Shown: positions 35,306-43,959 of the stretch, in pieces
How the letters are laid out: each line of letters starts with the position of its first letter
How positions within the stretch are numbered: the first letter of the stretch is position 1
Assembly: GCF_003050935.1 (NCBI RefSeq)
Contig: NZ_QAOX01000002.1
Coordinates: forward strand, 248,001 to 312,000
Direction: 5' to 3'
DNA from: Luteibacter sp. OK325
GTDB taxonomy: Bacteria > Pseudomonadota > Gammaproteobacteria > Xanthomonadales > Rhodanobacteraceae
DNA length: 64,000 nt
Position numbers and translations under genes: made by a program
The notes under the pieces: model-generated
What the model was told of the DNA's origin: nothing
Seen by the model: only the letters and a program-made list of their open reading frames with translations
Database searches by the model: none

Positions 35306-37551
35306 TGAGCGCGAACCCCGATCGCCTCTACGACTTGATGCCTGTCGTCTACCGCATGCGCGATGCGGAGGTCGGCTATCCGCTTCGGGATTTCCTGAAG
35401 GTCATGACGATCCAGGCCAATCTGCTGGAGGCGGATATCACGCGGCTCTACAACAACTGGTTCATCGAGACCTGCGATGACTGGGTCGTTCCCTACATCG
35501 GCGACTTACTCGGGTATACCCTGCTGCCGGAAGCGCTGGCCCTGGGGGAAGGCGGTGCGCCGGTGGCGAAACTCGGCCGCGTGCTCGCGCCGCGTGCCGA
35601 CGTGGCGAACACGATCGACGCACGCCGCCGCAAAGGGACGCTCGCCTTACTGGATGATCTGGCCCGCGACGCCGCCGGCTGGCCAGCGCGGGCCGTGGAG
35701 TTCTATCGACTGCTTGGCTGGATGCAACACCTCGACCACCCACATCGACACCGGGGCGGCACCGCCAATGTGCGCGATCCGGGCGTCATGCAGCGGATCC
35801 GTTGGGCCAACGGCGCTTTTGACCCGCTGGCACACAGCGTCGATGTAAGGCGCATGGGCAGCCATCATCGTCGAGGACGTTATGGCGTGCCCGACCTGGG
35901 CCTGTTCGTCTTCCGGCTGCGAAGCTATGCGGTGACGGCGACAGCGGCCTATTGCGTGGAAGACATCGGGCCGCATTGCTACACGTTCAGCGTGTTGGGT
36001 AACGATACGCCCCTGTTTCAGCGCCCCGACACCCAGGCGGCAGCGACCACCGTAGCGCAGGAAAGCCAGTTGCCGGTGCCGTTGCGCCGTTATCGCTTCG
36101 CCGATCGCGGACCGCTGGCCGACTACGCGAGTGTGTCCGACGCTCTCTACGGAGACGGCAAGAGCGTGCTCATCTATGCCCCGGATTGGCCATCCAGGGG
36201 GCAGGGCATGCCGGTGCCTCGGTCATCCTTGATAACGGCGGAGCTGTCGGGGTGGCGCTACCAGATTCCCAAGGGGCGCGTGGCGGTCGATCCCGAGCGT
36301 GGGCGCCTGATGTTTCCGGCCAACTCGCGCCCCAAGCATGGCGTATGGGTGAGCTATCAGTACGGTTTCGCCGCCGACCTTGGCGGTGGCGAGTACGCGC
36401 GGACAACCCCCGAACTGGAGAACGCCACGCGCTACATCGTGCATACGGTGCTTCCGACCCGTGATCCAACCCCGGGCAGTCTTCCACCGGGGCATTTCGC
36501 CAGCATCGGCGCCGCGCTCGCGGCATGGTCCACGGCCAGGACGGTGACGCCGGACCTGAAAGCCCTGGTCATCGAGCTGGCCGAAAGTGGCGTATACGAC
36601 GGCAGCATCGACCTTCAACTGGCCGCTGGCGAAGCGATCCAGCTGCGCGCAGCGGATCGCACACGGCCGGTGCTCCGTCTGCTCGATGCGCGCGCCAACC
36701 AGCAAGATGCGCTGAGCGTAAGCGGCGGCGCCGGCAGCCGCCTCTTGCTGGACGGCCTGTTGATCATGGGTCGAGGCGTCGAAGTGCACGTCGACGGTGA
36801 AGACACCGACGGCGCTACGCCGGCGGCAGACCTGTGCGAGTTGGTGATACGCCACTGCACCCTGGTGCCGGGCTGGACGCTGCAATGCGACTGCGACCCC
36901 AGGCGTCCCGGCGAGCCGAGTGTAACGCTGGATGGAACGCGTGCGTCGCTGCGTGTGGAGCACAGCATCATCGGGCCCATTTCGGTAATCAGTCCACCTC
37001 GTCGTGGCGAGCCACCGCTGCTGCAGCTGTGCGACAGCGTGCTGGATGCCACCGGCACCGAGCGCGTGGCGATTGGAGCGCCCGACGAAGCGGTGGCCTA
37101 TGTGACCGCCAGCATTCGGCGCTGCACGGTCATCGGCGAAGTGCAGGCACACAGTATCCAGCTGGCCGAGGACAGTATTTTCGTGAGCCTGGTGCGTGTG
37201 TTGCGCCGCCAGCTGGGCTGCATGCGCTTTTGCTTTATACCGCCCGGCTCACGCACACCTCAGCGCTTTCATTGCCAGCCTGATCTGGCGACCGCGGCGG
37301 TACCACTGGCGCAGCGTCCCACGGAAATCCTCCGCGTCGTACCGCTATTACTCAGCCTTCGCTATTCAACGCCCGACTATGTACGCCTGCACGACCGTTG
37401 CTGCGAGGAGATCCGCAGCGGCGCGTCCGATGGCTCGGCGATGGGCGTCTACCACGACTTGTACGAACCGCAGCGCGAGGCCAACCTCGCCGTGCGGTTG
37501 CAGGAATACGTGCCGGCCAACACCAACGCCGGCATCCTCTTCGCGAGCTAG
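35305..37551 (+). CDS. gpI-like phage tail protein of the contractile system
   Basis: A 748-residue protein. The start is ATG 35305 or GTG 35302, both overlapping the previous stop. The N-terminus (NPDRLYDLMPVVYRMRDAE, PLRDFLKVMTIQANLLEADITRLYNNWFIETCDDWVVPYIGDLLGY) is the gpI-like domain that links wedge to fibres in phages. The large middle and C-terminal part is beta-rich with right-handed helix-like repeats (LLDGLLIMGRGVEVHV, LRVEHSIIGPISVIS), so it may itself act as a short peripheral spike. Confidence 0.82.
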   Translation: MSANPDRLYDLMPVVYRMRDAEVGYPLRDFLKVMTIQANLLEADITRLYNNWFIETCDDWVVPYIGDLLGYTLLPEALALGEGGAPVAKLGRVLAPRADVANTIDARRRKGTLALLDDLARDAAGWPARAVEFYRLLGWMQHLDHPHRHRGGTANVRDPGVMQRIRWANGAFDPLAHSVDVRRMGSHHRRGRYGVPDLGLFVFRLRSYAVTATAAYCVEDIGPHCYTFSVLGNDTPLFQRPDTQAAATTVAQESQLPVPLRRYRFADRGPLADYASVSDALYGDGKSVLIYAPDWPSRGQGMPVPRSSLITAELSGWRYQIPKGRVAVDPERGRLMFPANSRPKHGVWVSYQYGFAADLGGGEYARTTPELENATRYIVHTVLPTRDPTPGSLPPGHFASIGAALAAWSTARTVTPDLKALVIELAESGVYDGSIDLQLAAGEAIQLRAADRTRPVLRLLDARANQQDALSVSGGAGSRLLLDGLLIMGRGVEVHVDGEDTDGATPAADLCELVIRHCTLVPGWTLQCDCDPRRPGEPSVTLDGTRASLRVEHSIIGPISVISPPRRGEPPLLQLCDSVLDATGTERVAIGAPDEAVAYVTASIRRCTVIGEVQAHSIQLAEDSIFVSLVRVLRRQLGCMRFCFIPPGSRTPQRFHCQPDLATAAVPLAQRPTEILRVVPLLLSLRYSTPDYVRLHDRCCEEIRSGASDGSAMGVYHDLYEPQREANLAVRLQEYVPANTNAGILFAS

Positions 37552-37561
37552 GAGATCGACC

Positions 37562-39211
37562 ATGAAGGGTGACTTTGCACGCGTCACGTTCGATCCGGGC
37601 AATCACCGGACGCGCGTGCTGCAGCAACAGGGCAGAGTGCTGCTGGAAGCGGACTGGAACGAGCAGGTGGGCATCCAGCTGCACCTCATGCACACGCTGA
37701 TACGCGACCTGGTGGGTCCGTGTTGGGCAGTCGGTAGCGGGTTCCAGGTGACGGCCGGCCCCGGCAGCCTTTCGGCGTGGCCGGTGAAAGCAGGCCACTT
37801 CTATGTCGACGGCATCCTTTGCGAGAACGACGTCGACTGCACGCTGGCTGGCCAGCCCTATGCCCCTGCGCCGCTCGACAGCGCCGGCAGCTGGAATCAG
37901 CCGCCGCCGGGTTTCGCGTTATGGCTGGATGTATGGGAGCGGCATCTGTCGGCTATCGAAGCACCGTCGGTGCTCGACGTCGCGCTGGATGGCGTGGATA
38001 CGGCATCGCGCGCCCAGACGATCTGGCAGATTCGGCTGCTCGGGTTGGATGCGAGCGGGTTGGACAACATCGCCGCGGCGCTCAAGCTACGCCTGCAAGC
38101 CGCCGGCAACGATGCCAGGGCGTCTGCGGCAATCAACGCCCAGCTCGGGCAAGTCGATGCGCTTCGCCGGGCACTTGTCGCCGGTGTCGCCAGCGGCAGC
38201 AACCTGTGCCATTCGATCGGCGGCATCCTTGCCGCCCGCGCCACTTATGCATGGCCGCTCATGCAGGCCCGATTGGGGCCGCTACCGTCGGAGAGCGATC
38301 CGTGCGTCATCGCCGCAGACGCCCGTTATCGTGGGTGCGAAAACCAGCTGTATCGCGTGGAGATTCACCAAGGTGGGCTGGCAGGCAGCACCGGCGCCGC
38401 GAGTGGCGCCAGTGGCGCAAGCTTCAAGTTTTCCCGCGAGAACGGCGCCGTGATCTTCTCCGTGTTGCAGACGGCCACCACCTCGCAGGCCGATGGCAGC
38501 GCACTGATCGCCGTGACCGTGGCAAGCCTTGGTCGCGATCAGCGGCTGGGCCTCGCCGTCAATGACTGGGTCGAACTAGTCGACGATGACTACACGCTGG
38601 GCCAGTTGGCTGGTCCTCTGCTGCAAGTCACCGCTATCGACATACCCCATGGCCTGGTGACCCTCGCCGCGCGGAACGGGGTGGCGGCCTATGCGATAAG
38701 CAACAGCCCACAGAAACATCCGCTCATGCGTCGCTGGGACCAAAACAAGGAAGTGGATGCGCAGGGCTGCGTGCCGCTCACCGAGGGCACGCCGTTCGAC
38801 CTGGAAGACGGTATCCAGGTGACATTCTCCGCGGGCGGTGTCTACGCCACGGGGGATTACTGGCTCATACCGGCCCGTGTGGCGGGCAATGGCAGCCTCG
38901 ACTGGCCGCAGAGCAGCGGCCAGCCAGGTGCATTGAGGTCTCGTGGCATGCACCACTATGCGACTCTCGGCATCAGTCAGGGCGCTGGAACGTACGCCGA
39001 GTGCTGTTGTCGGTTCGATTCACTTTGTGCGTTGCTGCAGCGCTCGACGAATCGCCTGGCGTCGAATGAGGCGGCGCCATTGGCAAGTCCCGCCGCCGGG
39101 GCCGCGGTTGCCGGCACGCCGACCAAGGCCAGGGCCAAGGCCAGCGCGAAGGTCAAGGCCACCGCGAAGGCGAAGGTGAATGCGAAGCCAAACCGTAAAA
39201 AGGGGGGCTAG
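37562..39211 (+). CDS. DUF6519-like CIS protein with Lys/Ala-rich tail
   Basis: A 549-residue protein. The ATG at 37562 follows AGGAG and the stop of the gpI-like gene by 10 bp; the longer open frame starts inside that gene and is rejected. The N-terminus (MKGDFARVTFDPGNHRTRVLQQQGRVLLEADWNEQ) marks the DUF6519 family linked to CIS loci. An Ala/Ser-Gly turn repeat lies at about 278-292. The last ~30 residues are a Lys/Ala repeat with a histone-H1-like composition, which is not expected of a baseplate part. It is the last CIS gene, 1 bp from the convergent reductase gene. Confidence 0.8.
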   Translation: MKGDFARVTFDPGNHRTRVLQQQGRVLLEADWNEQVGIQLHLMHTLIRDLVGPCWAVGSGFQVTAGPGSLSAWPVKAGHFYVDGILCENDVDCTLAGQPYAPAPLDSAGSWNQPPPGFALWLDVWERHLSAIEAPSVLDVALDGVDTASRAQTIWQIRLLGLDASGLDNIAAALKLRLQAAGNDARASAAINAQLGQVDALRRALVAGVASGSNLCHSIGGILAARATYAWPLMQARLGPLPSESDPCVIAADARYRGCENQLYRVEIHQGGLAGSTGAASGASGASFKFSRENGAVIFSVLQTATTSQADGSALIAVTVASLGRDQRLGLAVNDWVELVDDDYTLGQLAGPLLQVTAIDIPHGLVTLAARNGVAAYAISNSPQKHPLMRRWDQNKEVDAQGCVPLTEGTPFDLEDGIQVTFSAGGVYATGDYWLIPARVAGNGSLDWPQSSGQPGALRSRGMHHYATLGISQGAGTYAECCCRFDSLCALLQRSTNRLASNEAAPLASPAAGAAVAGTPTKARAKASAKVKATAKAKVNAKPNRKKGG

Positions 39212-39212
39212 A

Positions 39213-40253
39213 CTAGAGTGAGGAAGATCCCCGCCAAAGGTCTGTCCCGCCATCGACCGCATGGATATTGATCTCCGCGAGCTCGTCCGCAGAGAAATCC
39301 AGGTTAGCCAGTGCACCGAGTGAATTGTCCAGTTGCTCGACGGTCCGCGCACCGATCAAGGCCGAGGTGACGCGGGGGTCGCGAAGCGCCCATGCAATCG
39401 CCATCTGTGCGAGCGTCTGGCCGCGGCGTATGGCGATTTCATTGAGTGCCCTGATTCGCGCGAGATTCTCCGGGCTGAGCATATCTTTCCGGAACGACCC
39501 GTCTCGACCGACGCGCGCGTCCGACGGCACGCCGTTGAGATATTTATCGGTGAGCAGACCCTGAGCGAGCGGCGAGAAAGCAATGCAACCTGCGCCAACG
39601 TCGGTCAGGACATCGAGCAACCCGTCCTCTATCCAACGGTTGAACATCGAGTAGTTGGGCTGATGGATGAAAAGAGGGACTCCCTCATCGGCAAGCATGG
39701 CCGCGGCCTTACGCGTCAGCTCCGGCGAATAGCTCGATATGCCGACATAGAGCGCCTTACCTTGCCGGTGGATATGCGTCAGCGCACCCACGGTCTCTTC
39801 GAGCGGCGTCGTGGGGTCGACACGGTGAGAGTAGAAGATGTCGACGTAGTCCAGACCCATGCGCCGGAGCGACTGGTCGAGGCTCGCAATGAGGTGCTTC
39901 CGACTTCCGCCAATACCGCGGGTTCCACCATAGGGACCCGGCCACATGTCCCAGCCGGCCTTTGTCGAAATGATCAACTCGTCGCGGTGGGACTTGAAGT
40001 CACTGGCCAGGATACGGCCGAAGTTCTCCTCGGCCGAACCGGGCGGCGGACCGTAATTATTTGCGAGGTCGAAATGCATGACGCCTCGGTCGAAGGCACG
40101 CCTCAAGATGGCACGCCCCGTTTCGAAAACATCGGTACCACCGAAGTTCTGCCACAACCCCAACGAAATCACGGGGAGGTCGATGCCACTTTCTCCGCAG
40201 CGGCGAACAGGCATCTGGCCGTTGTATCGATCGGGAGAGGGTTGATAGCTCAT
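39213..40253 (-). CDS. aldo/keto reductase (YghZ/Gpr-like)
   Basis: A 346-residue NADPH-dependent aldo/keto reductase close to the E. coli glyceraldehyde-3-phosphate/methylglyoxal reductase YghZ in length and motifs. HFDLANNYG holds the catalytic Asp and Tyr, STKAGWDMWPGPYG the Lys and YSHRVDP the His. The C-terminus has the NADPH-binding SALIGARTVEQLDNSLGAL. Likely cytoplasmic aldehyde detoxification. It is convergent with the CIS cluster and probably unrelated to it. Confidence 0.9.
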   Translation of the reverse strand: MSYQPSPDRYNGQMPVRRCGESGIDLPVISLGLWQNFGGTDVFETGRAILRRAFDRGVMHFDLANNYGPPPGSAEENFGRILASDFKSHRDELIISTKAGWDMWPGPYGGTRGIGGSRKHLIASLDQSLRRMGLDYVDIFYSHRVDPTTPLEETVGALTHIHRQGKALYVGISSYSPELTRKAAAMLADEGVPLFIHQPNYSMFNRWIEDGLLDVLTDVGAGCIAFSPLAQGLLTDKYLNGVPSDARVGRDGSFRKDMLSPENLARIRALNEIAIRRGQTLAQMAIAWALRDPRVTSALIGARTVEQLDNSLGALANLDFSADELAEINIHAVDGGTDLWRGSSSL

Positions 40254-40329
40254 GATCTGGTTCTCTTCATTGCACCGAAGGAGAAGGATACGACGGAAAG
40301 CCGAAGCTGGGACTGCTTCTCAGGCCCGC

Positions 40330-41517
40330 CTAGAACATGATCTGTGCACGCACCTCGACGATATGGGGATCGACGCGGACATCGCGATGGTCACTGATCG
40401 CACGGACGTAGTTGCCCTGCAGCTTGAGGTACTTCGTCAGGTACCAATTGGTGCCGAACGTGATGTCGTGTTCTGTTCCGCCTTGCGTGGGCCCGTCGTC
40501 GAGATCCAGCCTGCTGTAGCGAATCAGGAACTCGAGTGCGCCCCAGGGACCCTTCGGCAGGACGTCGGAGACGTTGCCGCCGCTATAGGTCCGTGATTCC
40601 CCCGTGGCCACCCAGCTACCGAATGCGTACCAGCCATGTGCTTTGTATGCCGGCTTGTCCTCGAGCTTGACCTTGGCGTCCAGGTACTCGCTCTGCACCG
40701 ACCACGGCCCGTGTATCCACAGGCCTTCGAGGCCGCGACGGTCCACGTGTTCGGCCACGCTCAGCACGCCTGAGTCGATCAGCCGCTGGGTGGCGAGTCC
40801 CGCTTCCGGCAGGGCGCGCAGGCGCGCGTTCGGTGGCGTGTAGTGGCCGCGCCCGTCGGTCGTGCCATATGGCGTTTCACGTGATACCGAGCCGCCGAGA
40901 TGGAGCACATCGCCGGGATCGTTCAATGGCGTCCACGCCGCACGACCCGCGACCATGCGCCCATCGAGATCACCCTGCAGGTTGCCACCGTTGTAGTAGC
41001 CCAATTGCACGAGGTAGGCCCTGCGCGTCAACGCCCAGTCGACGCCGATGCGACGGTTGGCGTAGACGGCTTGCATCGGCAGCGACGGCTCAAGGAATGA
41101 CGTCGTGCCAGTGCTGGTATTGCCTTCAAAACCCACCGGGGTCTTCATGAAGCCGACACGGACCGCGCCATAGTCGTCGCCCAGGACAGCTTTGCTCTGC
41201 AAGCGGAAGAAGACGTCGAGCCAGGTCTTTGCCTGGAAATCGAAGACAGCGGTGGCGTCGTACACACCCTTCTTGCGAATGAAGAAGCCGAACTCCTTAC
41301 GTCGGTTCGTCTGTGCGTTCTCATACAGACCATCGTCGTGGGAAAAGCGGTCGATGTCGTACTGATACTTCACGGACAGGCCGAGATCCGTGCCATCGGC
41401 AAAGACGTAGTGGGTCGGCCAATTGGTGCGCCAGTCGTAGTTGTTGCCAGGCGCATCGGCGGCGGACGCGAACACGGGTGCGATCAGCGCCAGAGCGCTG
41501 AGGAAAAATGCCTTCAT
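40330..41517 (-). CDS. OprO/OprP-type phosphate-selective porin
   Basis: A 395-residue outer-membrane porin. The ATG at 41517 begins a clear signal peptide (KAFFLSALALIAPVFASA) after a strong GGGAGGGG ribosome site; the frame extends 11 codons upstream without support. Motifs GLSVKYQYDIDRFSHDDGLYEN, RLQSKAVLGDDYGAVRVGFMKTPVGFEGNTS and the C-terminal VRAQIMF (terminal Phe) fit the OprP/OprO family. Substrate cannot be read from the sequence. A perfect 9-bp inverted repeat lies 19 bp upstream of the ATG. Confidence 0.87.
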   Translation of the reverse strand: MKAFFLSALALIAPVFASAADAPGNNYDWRTNWPTHYVFADGTDLGLSVKYQYDIDRFSHDDGLYENAQTNRRKEFGFFIRKKGVYDATAVFDFQAKTWLDVFFRLQSKAVLGDDYGAVRVGFMKTPVGFEGNTSTGTTSFLEPSLPMQAVYANRRIGVDWALTRRAYLVQLGYYNGGNLQGDLDGRMVAGRAAWTPLNDPGDVLHLGGSVSRETPYGTTDGRGHYTPPNARLRALPEAGLATQRLIDSGVLSVAEHVDRRGLEGLWIHGPWSVQSEYLDAKVKLEDKPAYKAHGWYAFGSWVATGESRTYSGGNVSDVLPKGPWGALEFLIRYSRLDLDDGPTQGGTEHDITFGTNWYLTKYLKLQGNYVRAISDHRDVRVDPHIVEVRAQIMF

Positions 41518-41535
41518 GCGGTTACCCCTCCCGAG

Positions 41536-41559
41536 GGTCGGTCGATGCACCGACCGACC
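41536..41559. promoter_or_regulatory. perfect inverted repeat in the porin leader, candidate operator
   Basis: GGTCGGTCG (41536-41544) and CGACCGACC (41551-41559) form a perfect 9-bp inverted repeat with a 6-bp spacer, 19 bp before the porin ATG on the minus strand. The half-site resembles ACCGACC operators of TetR-type repressors. In RNA it would form a stable hairpin just before the ribosome site, so translational control is the alternative. Confidence 0.5.
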
Positions 41560-41877
41560 GTTTGTAGCGAACTATACCGCCCACTGAATTATTCGATCAA
41601 TCTGGGAGGTGTGAAACGATCAGGCAAGGTGAGGGTAGGTTGTCCGCGAATCCCATATGTCCAGGCGGGCGGAAGCGCTGCAGACCGGTATTTTTACTGG
41701 ATGGTTATCCGTAGTTGATCTGTCGCGTACCGAGCTTCGCTCGACAAGGATAGACCTGAGCCATTGTATTCTCCCGTTCGCGAGGCTCTCCGGCCAGGGC
41801 CAGGTTGCTCCCACCCCAGGCATTCAAGCCCTGGCTTTCGCGAACAGGCCTCTCTTCTCAGTAGGGGGAAGCGGTCG
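41560..41877. other. divergent intergenic region between porin and DUF1622 gene
   Basis: About 320 bp without a gene. It is more AT-rich than its surroundings near 41575-41620 (ACTATACC, AATTATTCGATCAAT), where a minus-strand porin promoter could lie. A 12-mer CGGTATTTTTAC at 41686-41697 recurs at 43382-43393. Short frames here look non-coding. Confidence 0.4.
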
Positions 41878-42279
41878 ATGGACCTCGCCAGCAACGCCCA
41901 CAACCTGATCGATCTGGCTGCGCTCGCGATTGAGCTGTTGGCGACAGCGTTGATCATCATCGCCATTCTCGCCGCGACGTCGATCTACCTGTTTGGTCTC
42001 GTCCGACGAATGGCCGATCCACAAGGGCGCTACACACAGTACAAGCGGCGCCTTGGACGGGCCCTCCTGCTTTGCCTCGAGATTCTCGTTGCGGCAGACA
42101 TAGTACGCACCATTGCGCTCGACAGCTCGTTCCAAAGCGTGATCTCGCTCGGTCTTCTCGTGGTCATCCGCACATTCCTGAGTTGGTCACTCATCCTTGA
42201 AGTCGAGGGACGCTGGCCCTGGCAGCGCGAGGAAAAACACAGTCGGGGTACCGCGGCGGGCCCGGGGGATGTCTCTTAA
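41878..42279 (+). CDS. DUF1622-family membrane protein
   Basis: A 133-residue protein. The ATG at 41878 is chosen because the family begins about here and AGGGGGA lies shortly upstream; the open frame extends 38 codons further. There are three hydrophobic segments (LAALAIELLATALIIIAILAAT, LGRALLLCLEILVAADIVRTIA, VISLGLLVVIRTFLSWSLILEVEG) and the family motif around EILVAADIVRT. DUF1622 proteins are inner-membrane proteins of unknown role. The charged C-terminus is cytoplasmic by the positive-inside rule. Confidence 0.8.
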   Translation: MDLASNAHNLIDLAALAIELLATALIIIAILAATSIYLFGLVRRMADPQGRYTQYKRRLGRALLLCLEILVAADIVRTIALDSSFQSVISLGLLVVIRTFLSWSLILEVEGRWPWQREEKHSRGTAAGPGDVS

Positions 42280-42334
42280 TTCGAAGTCCGGGAAGTCCAA
42301 GGAGGGCGCGATTCGGCGTGGCTCGGCTCAGGGT

Positions 42335-43162
42335 CTACTCCGGGAACAGGAATGTCATCACGAAGCGATATCCCCAGCCGTGCGGACTCGTTTCATTCGT
42401 GGCCACCCAGTAGCGGACGTCACCCGTGAAGCTGACGGGTTGCTTGCCGAACCGGACCAACTTTCCGACGGAAAGATTTAGCGGTACCGCGGCCTGGTGC
42501 GCGTGCCAGTCGTATGACGATTCAGCGTTCACACCGTATGTCCAGGCGGTCGGCGTCGTGTACGACACGAAGGGCTGTAGGAACAGACTGCTGAGGGGGC
42601 CGCGGTCCCGATAGTTCTTTACGCTTGCGACCGACCAGATCTGGTTCGTGAGAAAACCGAACGTGAAACCGCGCGATTGCTTCAGGACGACGATCGTTGG
42701 ACCGAGCCCCCATTTTTTCGCACCGAGCAATTCGTCTGTCGCCGTGGGTAGGAGGAACGCGGGACCAACACCCCATATCACGCCGCTGGCAGTAGGCGCC
42801 TTCGGTGAGAAAAAAAGACTTTGCGTTATGTCGCCGAGCCCCGATTGACTCCCTGAGCCCGGCAGGATGTCGCTTTGCGAAGTGACGGGCAAGATCGTCC
42901 GCGAGATCATGTTCCAGTCGTCACTGACGGATACCGGTACGACCGGCTGAATATTCACGCCGACCCGATGACCGCGCTCGTCGGGACCTATCGAACTGTC
43001 GTAGTTGAACTGGAAAGGCACGCTGATGAGCGAGGCGACCGGGTTGGACAGTTTTGTCGCCAGATCGGCGGCGTCGTCGCCCTGGCTGGGGCTGGACTGA
43101 GCGCTCAAGGGGGAGCACCACGCTGTGAGCGCTGCGTAGAACAACAGGCGTCCGATCGTCAT
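42335..43162 (-). CDS. outer-membrane beta-barrel 'transporter'-family protein
   Basis: A 275-residue protein with a signal peptide (LLFYAALTAWCSPLSAQ) and alternating hydrophobic strands (GVIWGVGPAFLLPTAT, KWGLGPTIVVLKQSRGFTFGFLTNQIW), ending FVMTFLFPE. It resembles the family annotated as transporter or neuromedin U-like in proteobacteria, whose cargo is not established. It stands alone on the minus strand, convergent with the DUF1622 gene. Confidence 0.7.
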   Translation of the reverse strand: MTIGRLLFYAALTAWCSPLSAQSSPSQGDDAADLATKLSNPVASLISVPFQFNYDSSIGPDERGHRVGVNIQPVVPVSVSDDWNMISRTILPVTSQSDILPGSGSQSGLGDITQSLFFSPKAPTASGVIWGVGPAFLLPTATDELLGAKKWGLGPTIVVLKQSRGFTFGFLTNQIWSVASVKNYRDRGPLSSLFLQPFVSYTTPTAWTYGVNAESSYDWHAHQAAVPLNLSVGKLVRFGKQPVSFTGDVRYWVATNETSPHGWGYRFVMTFLFPE

Positions 43163-43523
43163 GTGCGGGCCCCCGGGAGCCTGGTATCGCGCAGCGGCGC
43201 GTCCCAGTGACGTGCCCTCGCAGGGCAGACGCTCCGCCGATTGTTGCCGGTCGACAAGGGCAGAAATACCGATATTGACTAGGCGTTCTTACCTATTCGG
43301 CCGCTACGGTCGCACTCAGTAAACCGCCGACGAGGAGAGCGGTATGCAGCTTAGGGGGCAGGGCGGATGGACTCGGCGCCTCGGTATTTTTACGGAGCGA
43401 GACTACGCGTTTTGTCGCTGGCGCGTGTCGCTTGTTTGTCACAGGCTTGAAGACGCCAGACTTCCAGGACGGCCGGCGTTGGATCGGAAGCGAGCGCACT
43501 CAGGCGTTTGGATCAAACAGCGA
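43163..43523. other. gene-free interval
   Basis: About 360 bp between the beta-barrel gene and the cytochrome remnant. It should contain the promoter of the beta-barrel gene (minus strand); no clear -35/-10 pair was found. It holds the second copy of CGGTATTTTTAC (43382-43393). Short open frames lack ribosome sites and normal codon use. Given the remnant on its right, it may be decayed sequence. Confidence 0.4.
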
Positions 43524-43955
43524 TCAGGGCTTAGTCACGGAAAAGTAAGCCGCCGATGCTTCGATCTGTGCATCGTCCATTCTGGATGCGACTCCGCTTT
43601 CGGCAAGGCGCTTGCCGGCTGAAATCGTGTTCGCCGAAGGGGCGTGCGGTGCAGGCGCAAGCGGTGGACGCTGTGCTGAAAAGTACGTTGCGAGTGCGTG
43701 CATGTCGTCGTCCGACAGGCGTTGCGCCACCGGTTGCATGACAACGCTGAGGCGAGTCCCGTCTTTGAACATCGACAAGGCGTGTGCGAGGTAGTCCGGA
43801 TTCATACCGGCCAATCGCGGCGCGCCGATCGTTATCATTTGGACTTCCAAAGCGCTTGTCGCCTGACCGCTGAGGTTGATGACCCCGTTGACAGCGCCGC
43901 GATAGGTACGCGCGTGGAAAGCCGGTGGACCGGGCAGGCGTGAGCGTTCCCGGTG
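43524..43955 (-). pseudogene. remnant of a c-type cytochrome gene
   Basis: The minus frame encodes PRLAGMNPDYLAHALSMFKDGTR, QPVAQRLSDDDMHALATYFSAQRPP and SAGKRLAESGVA, the distal half of a cytochrome c domain and the start of a second. No CxxCH haem site remains: where the second should follow GKRLAESG the frame jumps to MDDAQIEASAAYFSVTKP, the expected protein end. The frame is open upstream to about 43955 without a good start or ribosome site. The internal deletion and the missing haem sites indicate a pseudogene. Confidence 0.6.
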
Positions 43956-43959
43956 AGCA

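Noticed and set aside
37196-37561. N-terminal extension of the DUF6519 gene
   Set aside because: The frame runs inside the gpI-like gene; family homology and AGGAG support ATG 37562.
43344-43622. 92-codon plus-strand frame
   Set aside because: It overlaps the cytochrome remnant, lacks a ribosome site and shows no domain.
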